From an uncultured Bacteroidales bacterium (lineage in GTDB: Bacteria > Bacteroidota > Bacteroidia > Bacteroidales > Bacteroidaceae): a stretch of DNA of 64,000 bases. A model generated the notes under the pieces. It had not been told where the DNA came from, made no database searches, and saw only the letters and a program-made list of their open reading frames with translations. The stretch spans positions 1 through 64,000 of the forward strand of contig CACYQI010000030.1 of NCBI GenBank assembly GCA_902776455.1. Direction: 5' to 3'. Of this stretch, positions 33,158-42,295 are shown one piece after another (positions within the stretch are counted from its first letter, which is position 1; each line of letters starts with the position of its first letter). The translations under genes and the position numbers were made by a program.

Positions 33158-33248
33158 ACTTTTTATCACCAGTGATAAATTGATTTCTCACCAATGATAA
33201 ATCGATTTCTCACTAGTGATAAATTGATTTCTCACGTGTGAGAAAATA
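33158..33248. repeat. Four tandem palindromes, 22-bp period
   Basis: Units of TCACCAGTGATAAATTGATT type. Each carries an inverted core (TCAC-xx-GTGA), varying as CCAGTG, CCAATG, CTAGTG and CGTGTG. The pattern resembles a multi-copy protein-binding site more than a terminator. Confidence 0.75.
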
Positions 33249-33336
33249 CCATGCCCCATTGAGGCCTTGACGAAACCACTGGGATGAATGTCGGGCACGG
33301 CTGCCTCTTAAGTTGCGACTTTTGCAGTTTTAAGCA

Positions 33337-33372
33337 AAATTATGAATTATGAATTATGAATTATGAATTAAT
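33337..33372. repeat. AATTATG tandem repeat
   Basis: Four to five copies just upstream of the metK -7 box. Confidence 0.7.
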
Positions 33373-33377
33373 TGTCG

Positions 33378-33385
33378 TACCTTTG
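33378..33385 (+). promoter_or_regulatory. metK promoter, -7 box
   Basis: TACCTTTG. Transcription would start a few bases before the riboswitch candidate. Confidence 0.65.
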
Positions 33386-33400
33386 CAGCCGCAAAAGAGA

Positions 33401-33456
33401 AATGTGGATAGATTTGGGCTGCTTGCAACCACAGTAAAAAATGCTAAAACGAGGAA
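33401..33456 (+). promoter_or_regulatory. SAM-II riboswitch candidate
   Basis: P1 stem TGTGG (33403-33407) pairs with CCACA (33429-33433). The loop contains GATTTG and ends CTTGCAA. After P1 come an A-rich stretch and GCTAAA (33443-33448), then GAGG. Alphaproteobacterial SAM-II aptamers as I recall them have the same order: GTGG, GATTTG, CTTGCAGCCAC, GCTAAA, GGG. SAM binding should hide the GAGG ribosome-binding site. Position between a promoter and metK fits feedback by SAM. Confidence 0.7.
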
Positions 33457-33512
33457 TGCCGCTGTGCGCCTCACGCATTTGTGCCCGACTTCTTTCCCTA
33501 TACATTATTTAA
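33456..33512 (+). CDS. 18-residue leader peptide candidate
   Basis: An ATG follows the riboswitch GAGG after one base and opens MPLCASRICARLLSLYII before a TAA. metK starts 94 bp further on. Either this frame is translated and coupled to metK, or repeats inserted here moved the riboswitch away from metK. Confidence 0.3.
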   Translation: MPLCASRICARLLSLYII

Positions 33513-33606
33513 TAATTAAGAATTAAAAATTAAGAAAGAAGAGATAAAGACATTGCCGCTTCCGGGGCCTTCGATTCTTCATTCTTCATTCTTCAAAAAG
33601 GAAACT

Positions 33607-34869
33607 ATGGGCTATTTATTTACTTCGGAGTCAGTCTCCGAGGGCCATCCCGACAAGGTGGCCGACCAAATCAGCGATGCCGTTCTCGACAAACTCCTTG
33701 CCTTCGACCCCGACTCGAAGGTGGCTTGCGAAACACTCGTCACGACGGGACAGGTGGTGCTGGCAGGCGAAATCAAGACAAAGGCTTACGTCGATCTGCA
33801 ACGCATCGCTCGCGAAGTCATCAACCGCATCGGCTACACGAAGAGCGAGTACATGTTCGAGGGCAACAGCTGCGGTGTGCTCTCTGCCATTCACGAGCAG
33901 AGCGCCGACATCAACCGAGGCGTTGACCGCACAGACCGCGCGCAGCAGGGTGCCGGCGACCAGGGCATGATGTTCGGCTACGCTACCAACGAGACCGACA
34001 ACTACATGCCGCTCTCCCTCGACCTGGCGCATCGTCTGCTCCAGACCCTTGCCGACATCCGCCGCGAAGGCAAGGTGATGACCTACCTGCGCCCCGATGC
34101 CAAGAGTCAGGTCACCATCGAATACAACGAACAAGGCGTGCCTCAGCGCATCGACACCATCGTGGTATCGACCCAGCACGATGAGTTCGACACCGACGAG
34201 GCCATGCAGCAGCGCATCGCCCACGACGTCAAGGAGATACTCGTGCCCCGCATGCTCGAGGGCATCCGCTCGGAGCGCGTCCGCAGCCTCTTTGCCGATG
34301 CCGCCTCCATCACCTATTACGTCAACCCGACCGGCAAGTTCGTCATCGGCGGCCCCCACGGCGATACGGGTCTCACGGGCCGCAAGATTATCGTCGATAC
34401 CTATGGCGGCAAGGGCGCACATGGCGGTGGTGCCTTCAGCGGCAAAGACCCTTCGAAGGTCGATCGCTCGGCAGCCTATGCCGCACGCCACATCGCCAAG
34501 AACATGGTGGCAGCAGGCGTGGCCGACGAGATGCTGGTGCAACTCAGCTATGCCATCGGCGTGGCAGAACCCGTGAGCATCTTTGTCGATACCTACGGCA
34601 AGAGTCACGTCGGCATGAGCGACGGCGAGATAGCCCGCAAGATAAAGGAACTCTTCACGCTCACGCCATACGCCATCGAGCAACGCCTCAAGCTGCGCAA
34701 CCCCATCTACGAGGAAACGGCAGCCTACGGCCACATGGGCCGCGAGCCGCGCACCGTGACGAAGCGCTACGAGTCGCTCTATCAGGAAACGAAAGAAGTG
34801 ACCGTCGAGCTGTTCACCTGGGAGAAGCTCGACTATGTAGAGAAGATAAAAGAAGCCTTCGGGCTGTAA
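33607..34869 (+). CDS. metK: S-adenosylmethionine synthase
   Basis: Makes SAM from methionine and ATP in the cytoplasm. The 420-residue protein has the expected motifs: [20 protein letters not shown] at the start, [12 protein letters not shown] near residue 118 (methionine/ATP site) and the phosphate-binding [16 protein letters not shown]. Length is normal for Bacteroidetes. The ATG at 33607 is preferred to an in-frame upstream codon whose extension would come from the TTCATTC repeat. The SAM-II candidate upstream suggests product feedback. Confidence 0.96.
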   Translation: MGYLFTSESVSEGHPDKVADQISDAVLDKLLAFDPDSKVACETLVTTGQVVLAGEIKTKAYVDLQRIAREVINRIGYTKSEYMFEGNSCGVLSAIHEQSADINRGVDRTDRAQQGAGDQGMMFGYATNETDNYMPLSLDLAHRLLQTLADIRREGKVMTYLRPDAKSQVTIEYNEQGVPQRIDTIVVSTQHDEFDTDEAMQQRIAHDVKEILVPRMLEGIRSERVRSLFADAASITYYVNPTGKFVIGGPHGDTGLTGRKIIVDTYGGKGAHGGGAFSGKDPSKVDRSAAYAARHIAKNMVAAGVADEMLVQLSYAIGVAEPVSIFVDTYGKSHVGMSDGEIARKIKELFTLTPYAIEQRLKLRNPIYEETAAYGHMGREPRTVTKRYESLYQETKEVTVELFTWEKLDYVEKIKEAFGL

Positions 34870-34874
34870 TCCGA

Positions 34875-34962
34875 TAGATGCTATAGATGCTTTAGACTCT
34901 ATAGTCTCTATAGTTTCTATAGTATCTATAGTGGCTATAGTTTCTATAGTCTCTATAGTTTC
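34875..34962. repeat. CTATAGTTT minisatellite
   Basis: About ten 9-nt units (TTTCTATAG, GTCTCTATAG and variants), each carrying the dyad CTATAG. The same family recurs at 54707-54795. Confidence 0.8.
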
Positions 34963-34977
34963 AAAGAAAGAAAGACA

Positions 34978-35565
34978 ATGGAAAAGACGAAACGCATAGC
35001 TGTCTATTGTGCGAGCAGCACGCAGATCAGCGACATATACTTCCGCGATGCACGTCGCTTAGGGCAGTTGATGGGCGAACAAGGCATCACGCTCGTGAAC
35101 GGAGCGGGCAACATGGGCCTCATGGCCGAGAGCACCAACGGCTGCCTCGAAGCGGGGGGGAAGGCCATCGGCATCATTCCGACGTTTATGATAAAAGAGG
35201 GTTGGTGCCACGACGGCATGACTGAAATCATCGAGACCCACGACATGCACGAGCGACAGGCACGCATGGCGGAGCTGACCGATGCGGGCATCGTCCTGCC
35301 GGGCGGCATAGGAACCTTCGCTGAGATGACCGAACTCATCATGTGGAAGCAGCTGGGCCTTTACCTCAAGCCTATCGTTCTGCTCAACACGGGCGGCTAC
35401 TTCGACTCCATGCTCAATACGCTCCACCAAGCCATCAAGGAGAACTTCATGCGTCCGGTACATGCCGACACCTGGTGCGTCGCTCCTACTCCCGAGGAGG
35501 CGCTGCGGATGGCGCTTGAGACGCCTCTTTGGGACACCAGCATCCGCCGTTTTGCCAAGATATGA
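34978..35565 (+). CDS. LOG-family (TIGR00730) nucleoside monophosphate phosphoribohydrolase
   Basis: A 195-residue Rossmann-fold protein with IAVYCASSTQISDIYF, NGAGNMGLMAEST and the signature PGGIGTFAEMTE. The family hydrolyses N6-modified AMP (cytokinin riboside 5'-monophosphate) or AMP to the base and ribose phosphate. In bacteria the physiological substrate is often unclear. It ends with an ATGA overlap with the next gene. Confidence 0.9.
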   Translation: MEKTKRIAVYCASSTQISDIYFRDARRLGQLMGEQGITLVNGAGNMGLMAESTNGCLEAGGKAIGIIPTFMIKEGWCHDGMTEIIETHDMHERQARMAELTDAGIVLPGGIGTFAEMTELIMWKQLGLYLKPIVLLNTGGYFDSMLNTLHQAIKENFMRPVHADTWCVAPTPEEALRMALETPLWDTSIRRFAKI

Positions 35566-36341
35566 CAGCTCCCTACGACACCTGCGGCTACTTTGCGGGC
35601 GACACCTTGCTGCACGCCGAAGTGCCTTACCGTCCCTACGGCTACGCTTCGACCGAGACGCCCTACCGCCTGCGCTACGACGGTTGGAGCGGCTTGATGC
35701 TGTTCGTGTGCCTGCTGCTCGTGGCAAGTCTGTTGCTGCGGCTGCGTGGCAAGTGCCGCGAAGTGCTGCGAAGCGTCTTCCTCCCCATACCGGGCAAGAA
35801 GGACGAGCCGGCAGTCGATGACCCTCTCCGCTACTCCACGCGCCTCCTGGCCGTCTGCCTCCTTTCGCTCTCGGCCGCTATGGTCACGTTTGCCTACACA
35901 CAGCACGATGTCGGCTTCTACCTTTTCTTCGAGACGCCCTACATCATGTTTGCGGCCTTCCTGGCGCTTTGGATAGCCTATTTCTTCGTGAAGCGACTGG
36001 CTGCAAGCTTCGTCAACTGGGTGTTCTTCCGCAGTGAAAAAATCTTTACATGGCAGCGAGCCTACACTTTCCTCTACGTCGTGGAAGCTCTCTTCTTCTT
36101 CGTTTTGGCCCTTGTGGCTGTGTATCTGCCAGTTTTGCCCAACGAAGTGTTGATTTTGGCCCTTTTTCTTATCCTTTTGTTCAAGATTGTTCTTCTTTTT
36201 AAGACATACAAGATATTTTTCCCAAAATTGTATGGCACTTTGCATTTAATTGTGTACTTTTGCACACTCGAACTGATGCCACTGCTCGTTTTGCAGCAGA
36301 TTCTGACGTATCTCGGATGGCTCTCGGTGCTAAAAATTTAG
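35562..36341 (+). CDS. DUF4271 membrane protein
   Basis: A 259-residue integral membrane protein with about seven hydrophobic helices (for example LMLFVCLLLVASLLLRL and LILALFLILLFKIVLLF). In Bacteroidetes DUF4271 is regularly encoded directly before uroporphyrinogen-III synthase, as here. Its role is unknown. The ATGA overlap with the LOG gene and the 18-bp gap to hemD indicate a shared transcript. Confidence 0.85.
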   Translation: MTAPYDTCGYFAGDTLLHAEVPYRPYGYASTETPYRLRYDGWSGLMLFVCLLLVASLLLRLRGKCREVLRSVFLPIPGKKDEPAVDDPLRYSTRLLAVCLLSLSAAMVTFAYTQHDVGFYLFFETPYIMFAAFLALWIAYFFVKRLAASFVNWVFFRSEKIFTWQRAYTFLYVVEALFFFVLALVAVYLPVLPNEVLILALFLILLFKIVLLFKTYKIFFPKLYGTLHLIVYFCTLELMPLLVLQQILTYLGWLSVLKI

Positions 36342-36359
36342 GAAATAACACGACAGACG

Positions 36360-37103
36360 ATGATAAAGAAGATACTTGTCTCACAGCCGGAGCCGACTTC
36401 GGCCAACTCTCCTTACTATGACATCGCTAAGCGTCATAACGTGGAGATAGTGTTCCGCCCGTTCATCAAGGTGGAGCCGCTTACCCCCAAAGAGTTCCGT
36501 GCGCAGAAGATCTCCATATTGGAGCACACGGCCGTGGTCTTCACTTCGCGCCTTTCCATCGATAATTTCTTCCTTCTGGCCAAGGAGATGCGCATCCCCA
36601 TCCCCGAGGACATGAAGTACTTCTGCATCACGGAGACCGTGGCACAGTACATCCAGAAGTACGTCCAGTACCGCAAGCGCAAGGTTTTCTTCGGCACGAC
36701 GGGCAAGGTGGACGACTTGCTGCCCACGATGATAAAGCACAAGTCGGAGCGCTACTTCATTCCCTTGAGCGACGTGCACAACCCTGTCTTCACCGACCTG
36801 CTCGACAGCAAGGACATCAAGCACTCGGATGCCGTCATGTACCGCACCGTGAGCAACGACTTTGCCGAAGGCGAGCCTTTCGACTACGACATGCTCATCT
36901 TCTTCAGCCCCAGTGGAGTGAAGGCTTTGCAGAAGAACTTTCCCAACTTCGTGCAAGGCGACATCGTCATCGGCACGCTCGGTCCCAGCACTGCCAAGGC
37001 AGTCCGCGATGCCGGTTTGCGCCTCGACATCGAGGCTCCCTCTCCTCAGTATCCCAGCATTTCCTCAGCCATCGACGACCATCTGCGCAAGGTGAATGGA
37101 TAG
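36360..37103 (+). CDS. hemD: Uroporphyrinogen-III synthase
   Basis: Closes hydroxymethylbilane to uroporphyrinogen III in heme and corrin synthesis. The 247-residue protein has the low-conservation bilobed pattern: ILVSQPEPTSANSPYYDIAK, VVFTSRLSIDNFF, VMYRTVSNDF and IFFSPSGVKAL. IGTLGPSTAKAVRDAGLRLD is the most typical segment. Other heme genes are not in the window. It overlaps rnpA by 8 bp. Confidence 0.88.
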   Translation: MIKKILVSQPEPTSANSPYYDIAKRHNVEIVFRPFIKVEPLTPKEFRAQKISILEHTAVVFTSRLSIDNFFLLAKEMRIPIPEDMKYFCITETVAQYIQKYVQYRKRKVFFGTTGKVDDLLPTMIKHKSERYFIPLSDVHNPVFTDLLDSKDIKHSDAVMYRTVSNDFAEGEPFDYDMLIFFSPSGVKALQKNFPNFVQGDIVIGTLGPSTAKAVRDAGLRLDIEAPSPQYPSISSAIDDHLRKVNG

Positions 37104-37476
37104 CACAGGCTTCCATACCTTGAGCAAAGACGAGCGACTGTGCAGTCGCAAGGCTTTGGAGGAACTCTTCGGCGGCGGGCACCAGTCGGTGTCGGCCTAC
37201 CCCATACGTGCCGTCTTCATGTCGAGCGACCAGCCGGGCGTCCGCATTCTCGTCTCTGTATCAAAGCGTTACTTCAAGCGTGCCGTGAAGCGCAACCGCA
37301 TCAAACGCCAGCTGCGCGAGGCCTACCGACTGCAGAAGGACGTACTTCAGCCGCTCGACGGCGGACTCGACATCGCGTTCCTCTGGACCTCGGCCGACAT
37401 GCTGCCCACCGAAAAGGTGTTCCAGAAGATGAGGAACATCCTGCAGCGCGTCAGGGAATTGAAAGTTGAAAATTGA
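37096..37476 (+). CDS. rnpA: Ribonuclease P protein component
   Basis: Protein subunit of RNase P, which trims tRNA 5' ends. The 126-residue basic protein has the hallmark RNR region in KRYFKRAVKRNRIKRQLREAYR and the central-cleft hydrophobics HTLSKDERLCSRKAL. The last residues (ELKVEN) and the stop codon are formed by the following TTGAAAGTTGAAAATTGAG minisatellite, so the natural C-terminus may have been altered. rnpA next to yidD is a widely conserved order. Confidence 0.92.
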   Translation: MDSTGFHTLSKDERLCSRKALEELFGGGHQSVSAYPIRAVFMSSDQPGVRILVSVSKRYFKRAVKRNRIKRQLREAYRLQKDVLQPLDGGLDIAFLWTSADMLPTEKVFQKMRNILQRVRELKVEN

Positions 37477-37532
37477 GAATTGAAAGTTGAAAATTGAGAA
37501 TTGAAAGTTGAAAGTTGAGAGTTGAAAGTTGG
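37456..37532. repeat. TTGAAAGTTGAAAATTGAG minisatellite
   Basis: Three to four near copies joining the end of rnpA to the start of yidD. Confidence 0.75.
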
Positions 37533-37542
37533 AATTTCATCG

Positions 37543-37773
37543 ATGAAAACTGTAAGTAGGGTCGTAGCATGGCTGCTTATTCAGCCCATTCGCTTCTATC
37601 AGCGGTTCATTTCGCCGCTGACTCCGCCTTCGTGCCGCTTCACACCCACGTGCAGCCAGTATGCAGTCGAGGCTTTGCGGAAGTACGGCCCGCTCAAAGG
37701 CCTATGGCTGGCCTTGAAGCGTCTGCTGCGTTGTCATCCCTGGGGAGGCAGCGGCTACGACCCCGTCCCTTAG
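37543..37773 (+). CDS. yidD: Membrane protein insertion efficiency factor YidD
   Basis: A 76-residue protein with the family core [34 protein letters not shown] and [12 protein letters not shown], and its conserved cysteines. It helps insertase YidC at the inner membrane. The ATG at 37543 is chosen because the earlier in-frame codon is inside the minisatellite. Confidence 0.93.
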   Translation: MKTVSRVVAWLLIQPIRFYQRFISPLTPPSCRFTPTCSQYAVEALRKYGPLKGLWLALKRLLRCHPWGGSGYDPVP

Positions 37774-37825
37774 GCGGAAATCGGCACCCGAAACGCACTC
37801 TTAGTTCACACCCCGTGCTACCCCC

Positions 37826-37914
37826 TCTCACGCTCCAGCAAGCGAAGGCCGATGCTCCAGCAAGCGAAGGCCGATGCTCCAGCAAGCGTAAGCCGATGCT
37901 CCACGTTGTGTAAA
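37826..37914. repeat. 22-bp dyad array, locus 6, variant
   Basis: Three units with a changed core (CTCCAGCAAGCGAAGGCCGA) and one standard unit ending CTCCACGTTGTGTAAAAC. The 22-bp period is kept although the dyad is lost. Confidence 0.8.
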
Positions 37915-37941
37915 ACCCCACTCCACGCGATACGACAGAAA

Positions 37942-38613
37942 ATGATACGCTACATCGACTTCCACACGCACCATGTCCCTGAGCAGCAACACGTTGTAGC
38001 CGTCGTTGACGGACGCGACACTTGGGGCATCCACCCGTGGGATATTCTTCCCCAGCACGTCCAAGGGAAGGGTGAATCGCGGCAGCTCGTCGTTCCCCCC
38101 TCTTTTGAAGCGGAGGAGCGAAGCATTCTTGCCATCGGCGAGTGCGGCCTCGATGCCTTGCGTGGGCCGTCGATGGCCGTCCAGGAGGCTGTGTTCCGGC
38201 AGCACGTCCGGCTGGGGGAAGAGATGCGGAAGCCGCTTGTCGTCCATTGCGTCAAGGCGCTCGACCTCCTGCTCCGCCTGCGGCGCGAACTGCGGCCCGC
38301 CATGCCTTGGATGCTCCACGGCTTCCGCGGCAAGCCCCGGCAAATGGAGTCGCTCCTCGAGGCTGGTTGCTACGTCAGCTTCGGTCTGCACCACAACGAG
38401 GAGAGCTTGCGGCTCTGTCCGCTCCAACGACTCATGCTCGAAACCGACGACGCATTTCGTCCCTCGACGGAAACCGAAGGGAGCGACGTGCCGCTCATAG
38501 CGGAATTATATAATAAGGTAGCAGCGGCGCGAGACATCGAAATGCGCGATTTGTGCGATGAAATGGCCGAAAACTACCGCAATTTCTTCCGAAAGGAGCC
38601 TTTTCTTACATAA
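37942..38613 (+). CDS. TatD-family metal-dependent hydrolase
   Basis: A 223-residue shortened TatD-like protein. Metal ligands are visible in YIDFHTHH, GECGLD, VVHCVKALD, WMLHGFRGKP and LETDD. TatD enzymes act as metal-dependent nucleases on DNA or as deacylases of D-aminoacyl-tRNA. At 223 residues it is shorter than the usual 260, the early region being compact. It follows yidD, as in other Bacteroidales. The ATG at 37942 is used because earlier codons lie in the 22-bp array. Confidence 0.85.
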   Translation: MIRYIDFHTHHVPEQQHVVAVVDGRDTWGIHPWDILPQHVQGKGESRQLVVPPSFEAEERSILAIGECGLDALRGPSMAVQEAVFRQHVRLGEEMRKPLVVHCVKALDLLLRLRRELRPAMPWMLHGFRGKPRQMESLLEAGCYVSFGLHHNEESLRLCPLQRLMLETDDAFRPSTETEGSDVPLIAELYNKVAAARDIEMRDLCDEMAENYRNFFRKEPFLT

Positions 38614-38672
38614 AATGCGGCTGTAGTAGTGTTAAAAAGTCTCATAAAGGCATTTTTCTCCGTTTTTTGTTG

Positions 38673-38680
38673 TATCTTTG
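38673..38680 (+). promoter_or_regulatory. -7 box for the CoA-transferase gene
   Basis: TATCTTTG, 27 nt before the ATG at 38708. No clear -33. Confidence 0.55.
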
Positions 38681-38707
38681 TGCGCAAAAAACAAAACGAA
38701 ATATCTT

Positions 38708-40219
38708 ATGGACTTCAACAAACTTACCGCTGCAGAAGCTGCAGCACTCGTCCAGAACGGACAGACCATCGGCCTGAGTGGCTTCACGCCAGCAGGCGTA
38801 GCAAAGTGTACACCCGCTGAAATAGCCAAGAAGGCAGAGGCAGAACATGCTGCCGGACGGCCTTTCAAAATCAGCGTCTTCACCGGAGCCAGCACGGGCC
38901 AGAGCTGCGACGGCGACCTTTCGAACGCCCTCGCCATTGACTTCCGCGCTCCCTATACCACCAACCCCGACTTCCGCAAGAACGTCAACCAGAACACCCT
39001 CCACTACTCCGACCTCAACCTCTCCAATATGGCCACGCAGATTCGTCAGGGCTATCTGGGCGAGGTCAACTGGGCCATCATCGAAGCCTGCGCTATCGAG
39101 AAGGTGGGCAACAAGGCGCACATCTACCTCACCGCTGCCGGCGGCATCAGCCCCACCGTGTGCCGTCTCGCCACGGAGGGCATCATCGTGGAACTCAACG
39201 CCTTCCACAGCCCCAACAGCAAAGGCATTCACGACGTGTATGAGATAGAGGATCATCCCTTCCGCACACCCATCATGATCACGAAGGCCAGCGACCGCAT
39301 CGGCAAGCCCTACGTCGAAGTGGATGCCGACCGCATCGTGGGCGTCGTCGAGTGCAATGTGCCCGACGAAGCACGAAGCTTTAAAGACCCCGACCCCATT
39401 ACCACCCAGATCGGACAGAACGTGGCCGACTTCCTCCTGCTCAACCTCAAGAAGGGCCTCATCCCCAAGTCCTTCCTCAACCTCCAAAGCGGTGTGGGCA
39501 GCGGAGCCAACGCTGTGCTCGGCGCCCTCGGACAGTGCCCCGAAGTGCCCAACTTCAACATCTACACCGAAGTGCTGCAGGACGCACCCGTCGGCCTGAT
39601 GAAGCAAGGCCGCGTCCTCTCGGCATCGGCCTGCTCGCTCACAGTCACAAACGAGTGCCTGCTTGACATCTACGACAACATCGACTTCTTCAAGGACAAG
39701 CTCGTGCTGCGTCCGTCGGAGATAAGCAACTGCCCCGAAGTCATCGCCCGCTTGGGTGTCTGCGCCCTCAACACAGCCATCGAGTGCGACCTCTACGGCC
39801 ACGTCAACAGCACCAAGATATGCGGTACGAAGATGATGAACGGCATCGGCGGCTCGGCCGACTTCGCTGCCAACGCCTACCTCACTATCTTCACCTGCGG
39901 CTCCACTACGAAGGGAGGCGCCATCTCCAGCATCGTGCCCTTCGCCAGCCATATCGACCACACGAACCACTACATCGATGCTGTCATCACCGAGTACGGC
40001 GTGGCCGACCTTCGCCATAAGAGCGACATGCAGAAGGCTGAGGAACTCATCAAGGTGGCACATCCCGACTACCGCCCCATGCTGCAGGACTACCTGAAGT
40101 ATGCCGAGAAGCGCGGCGGACACACACACCACGAACTCTCAGCTGCCTTTGCCATGCACGACACGTTCCTGCGCAAGGGAGACATGCACCTGACCGACTT
40201 CGCCGAATACATCAAGTAA
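38708..40219 (+). CDS. Acetyl-CoA hydrolase/transferase (succinate-CoA transferase type)
   Basis: A 503-residue protein of the class I CoA-transferase family. It has GLSGFTPAGVAKCTP near the start, LQSGVGSGANAVLGAL, MMNGIGGSADFAANAY and VITEYGVADLRHK. In Bacteroidales such enzymes exchange CoA between succinate and acetate or propionate, linking ATP yield to succinate/propionate fermentation. The exact acid pair cannot be told from motifs. It is monocistronic by its own promoter and spacing. Confidence 0.9.
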   Translation: MDFNKLTAAEAAALVQNGQTIGLSGFTPAGVAKCTPAEIAKKAEAEHAAGRPFKISVFTGASTGQSCDGDLSNALAIDFRAPYTTNPDFRKNVNQNTLHYSDLNLSNMATQIRQGYLGEVNWAIIEACAIEKVGNKAHIYLTAAGGISPTVCRLATEGIIVELNAFHSPNSKGIHDVYEIEDHPFRTPIMITKASDRIGKPYVEVDADRIVGVVECNVPDEARSFKDPDPITTQIGQNVADFLLLNLKKGLIPKSFLNLQSGVGSGANAVLGALGQCPEVPNFNIYTEVLQDAPVGLMKQGRVLSASACSLTVTNECLLDIYDNIDFFKDKLVLRPSEISNCPEVIARLGVCALNTAIECDLYGHVNSTKICGTKMMNGIGGSADFAANAYLTIFTCGSTTKGGAISSIVPFASHIDHTNHYIDAVITEYGVADLRHKSDMQKAEELIKVAHPDYRPMLQDYLKYAEKRGGHTHHELSAAFAMHDTFLRKGDMHLTDFAEYIK

Positions 40220-40224
40220 TGTAA

Positions 40225-40387
40225 TTAGGAATAAAGAGAGAAGAATTAAGAATTAATACAGTTGAGAAGCAGGAATTAAGGCAGAAGCATCGATACACCG
40301 ACCGAAGGGAAAGGAAAAGAAGTGCGTGGCACGCAGAGCCGCCCCCTTTCTTAATGCTTCTTCCTTTATGCTTAATTAATTAAGACC
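40225..40387. repeat. AATTAAGA-type repeats around a GC-rich dyad
   Basis: GAATTAAGAATTAA and GAAGCAGGAATTAAGG face CTTAATGCTTCTTCC and CTTAATTAATTAAG across the interval, making a loose inverted repeat directly before the recJ GTG codon. Confidence 0.45.
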
Positions 40388-42109
40388 GTGAACTACGAGT
40401 GGACTTATAATCCGCCTTCCGAGGCCGATCTGGCACTTGCGGGGGAGATGGCAGCAGAGCTGAGAATCAGCCCTGTGCTTGCTCGTGTGCTCGTAAACCG
40501 CGGCATCGATAGCGTGGTGGAAGCGCGTAAGTTCTTCCGCCCGCAGCTCACCGACCTGCACGACCCTTTCCTCTTCCAGGACATGCAGAAGGCTGTGAAC
40601 CGACTCAACGAGGCGCTCGGACGCAAGGAACGCATCCTTGTCTATGGCGACTACGATGTGGACGGCTGCACAGCCGTAGCGCTGGTGTACCGTTTCCTAC
40701 AGCAGTTCTACAGCAACATCGACTACTACATCCCCGACCGCAACGAGGACGGCTACGGCGTTTCGCGCAAAGGCGTCGATTACGCCTGCGAGACGGGGGT
40801 CGGACTGGTCATCGTGCTCGACTGCGGCATTAAGGCTACCGACGAGATAGCCTATGCCAAGGAGAAGGGCATCGACTTCATCATCTGCGACCACCACGTG
40901 CCGGGGCCGGAGTTGCCGCCTGCAGTAGCGGTCCTCAACGCCAAGCGTCTCGACAACACCTACCCGTATGAGCACCTCTGCGGCTGTGGCGTGGGCTTCA
41001 AGCTCATGCAGGCCTTTGCCATCAGCAACGGCATACAGTTCTCGCAACTCATCCCGCTGCTCGACCTTTGTGCCATCAGCATCGCGGCCGACATCGTGCC
41101 CATCATGGGCGAGAACCGCATCCTGGCCTATCACGGCCTGCGGCAGCTGAACAGTTCCCCCAGCACGGGAGTCAAGGCTCTCATGGAGGTTTGCGGGTTG
41201 AAGGACAAGGAGATTTCCCTGGGCGACATTATCTTCAAGATTGGTCCGCGCATCAATGCCTCCGGCCGCATGCAGACCGGCGGCGAGGCCGTCGCGCTCC
41301 TCATCGAGAAGGACTACCCGAAGGCCCAGAAGCTGGCTGCGCGCATCAACGAGTACAACGAGCAGCGCAAGGACTTGGACAAGGCGATGACCGAAGAAGC
41401 CAACCGCATCGTTATGACATTGGAGCACCGGCACGAGCACAAGTCCATCGTTCTCTTCAACGAGGAATGGCATCGTGGCATCATCGGCATCGTGGCGTCG
41501 CGCCTGACGGAAGTCTTTTATAAGCCCAGCGTGGTGCTCACCGAGGGCGACAACGGCATGGCTACCGGCTCGGCTCGCAGTGTTCCGGGCTTCGATGTCT
41601 ATAAGGCCATCGAGAGTTGCGAAGACTTGCTGGTGAACTTCGGAGGGCATACCTACGCCGCCGGCCTTAGCCTGCCGGCCGAGAACATACCAGCTTTCCG
41701 GCAACGCTTCGAGCAGTACGTCGAGGAGCACATCGAGCCGGGGCAGACGAATGCCGTGCTGCCCATCGATGCCGTCATTGACTTCCGCGACATCAACCGC
41801 CGCGTAGCTTCGGGACTCAAGCGTTTTGCGCCCTACGGTCCCGACAACCACAAGCCCGTCTTCTGCACGCGACAGGTCTATGACTTCGGCACCAGTAGGG
41901 TCGTGGGCCGCGACCAGGAGCACATCAAGCTTGAGCTTGTCGATTCCAAGAGCAACAACATCATGAACGGCATCGCCTTTGGCCAGAGTTCGCAAGCCCG
42001 TTACATCAAGACAAAGCGAGCCTTCGACATTGTCTATTATATTGAGGAGAACAGCCACAAGCACGGCGAGGTGCAGCTGCAAATCGAGGACATAAAGCCG
42101 ATAGAGTAA
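40388..42109 (+). CDS. recJ: Single-stranded-DNA-specific exonuclease RecJ
   Basis: Degrades single-stranded DNA 5' to 3' in recombination and mismatch repair. The 573-residue protein has the DHH-superfamily motifs: YGDYDVDG (residues 86-93), VLDCGIKA, ICDHHVPG, the DHHA1 motif SGRMQTGGEA and GGHTYAAGLSL. A C-terminal OB-like domain ends the protein. The start is GTG; an AT-rich repeat precedes it and no better ATG exists upstream in frame. recQ follows about 190 bp later, giving a repair pair. Confidence 0.93.
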   Translation: MNYEWTYNPPSEADLALAGEMAAELRISPVLARVLVNRGIDSVVEARKFFRPQLTDLHDPFLFQDMQKAVNRLNEALGRKERILVYGDYDVDGCTAVALVYRFLQQFYSNIDYYIPDRNEDGYGVSRKGVDYACETGVGLVIVLDCGIKATDEIAYAKEKGIDFIICDHHVPGPELPPAVAVLNAKRLDNTYPYEHLCGCGVGFKLMQAFAISNGIQFSQLIPLLDLCAISIAADIVPIMGENRILAYHGLRQLNSSPSTGVKALMEVCGLKDKEISLGDIIFKIGPRINASGRMQTGGEAVALLIEKDYPKAQKLAARINEYNEQRKDLDKAMTEEANRIVMTLEHRHEHKSIVLFNEEWHRGIIGIVASRLTEVFYKPSVVLTEGDNGMATGSARSVPGFDVYKAIESCEDLLVNFGGHTYAAGLSLPAENIPAFRQRFEQYVEEHIEPGQTNAVLPIDAVIDFRDINRRVASGLKRFAPYGPDNHKPVFCTRQVYDFGTSRVVGRDQEHIKLELVDSKSNNIMNGIAFGQSSQARYIKTKRAFDIVYYIEENSHKHGEVQLQIEDIKPIE

Positions 42110-42168
42110 AGGCTTTCTTATCCCAAAGAAAACGCTTCGGAAAAAGATGCCTTGAGGGGGGCGGTTTT

Positions 42169-42251
42169 ACGCTCCACGGAGCATCGGCTTACGCTCCACG
42201 GAGCATCGGCTTACGCTCCACGTTGCATCGGCCTACGCTCCACGTTGCGTC
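42169..42251. repeat. 22-bp dyad array, locus 7
   Basis: Four units at exact 22-bp spacing, the variants GGAG, GGAG, GTTG, GTTG in order, preceded by GGTTTTACGCTCC. Open in frame with recQ but not part of it. Confidence 0.85.
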
Positions 42252-42295
42252 GGACGACACGCCCGTGGGCGTCGGGAACAGCAGGCAGAAAGCGT

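Larger units (their letters stand above)
33087..33606. other. Long intergenic region before metK
   Basis: Holds a tandem-palindrome array, an AATTATG repeat, the metK promoter box, a SAM-II riboswitch candidate, a short open frame and AT-rich minisatellites (AATTAAGA and TTCATTC units). Confidence 0.7.

Noticed and set aside
42152..42295. N-terminal extension of RecQ
   Set aside because: It translates the 22-bp array. RecQ proteins begin near the ATG at 42296.
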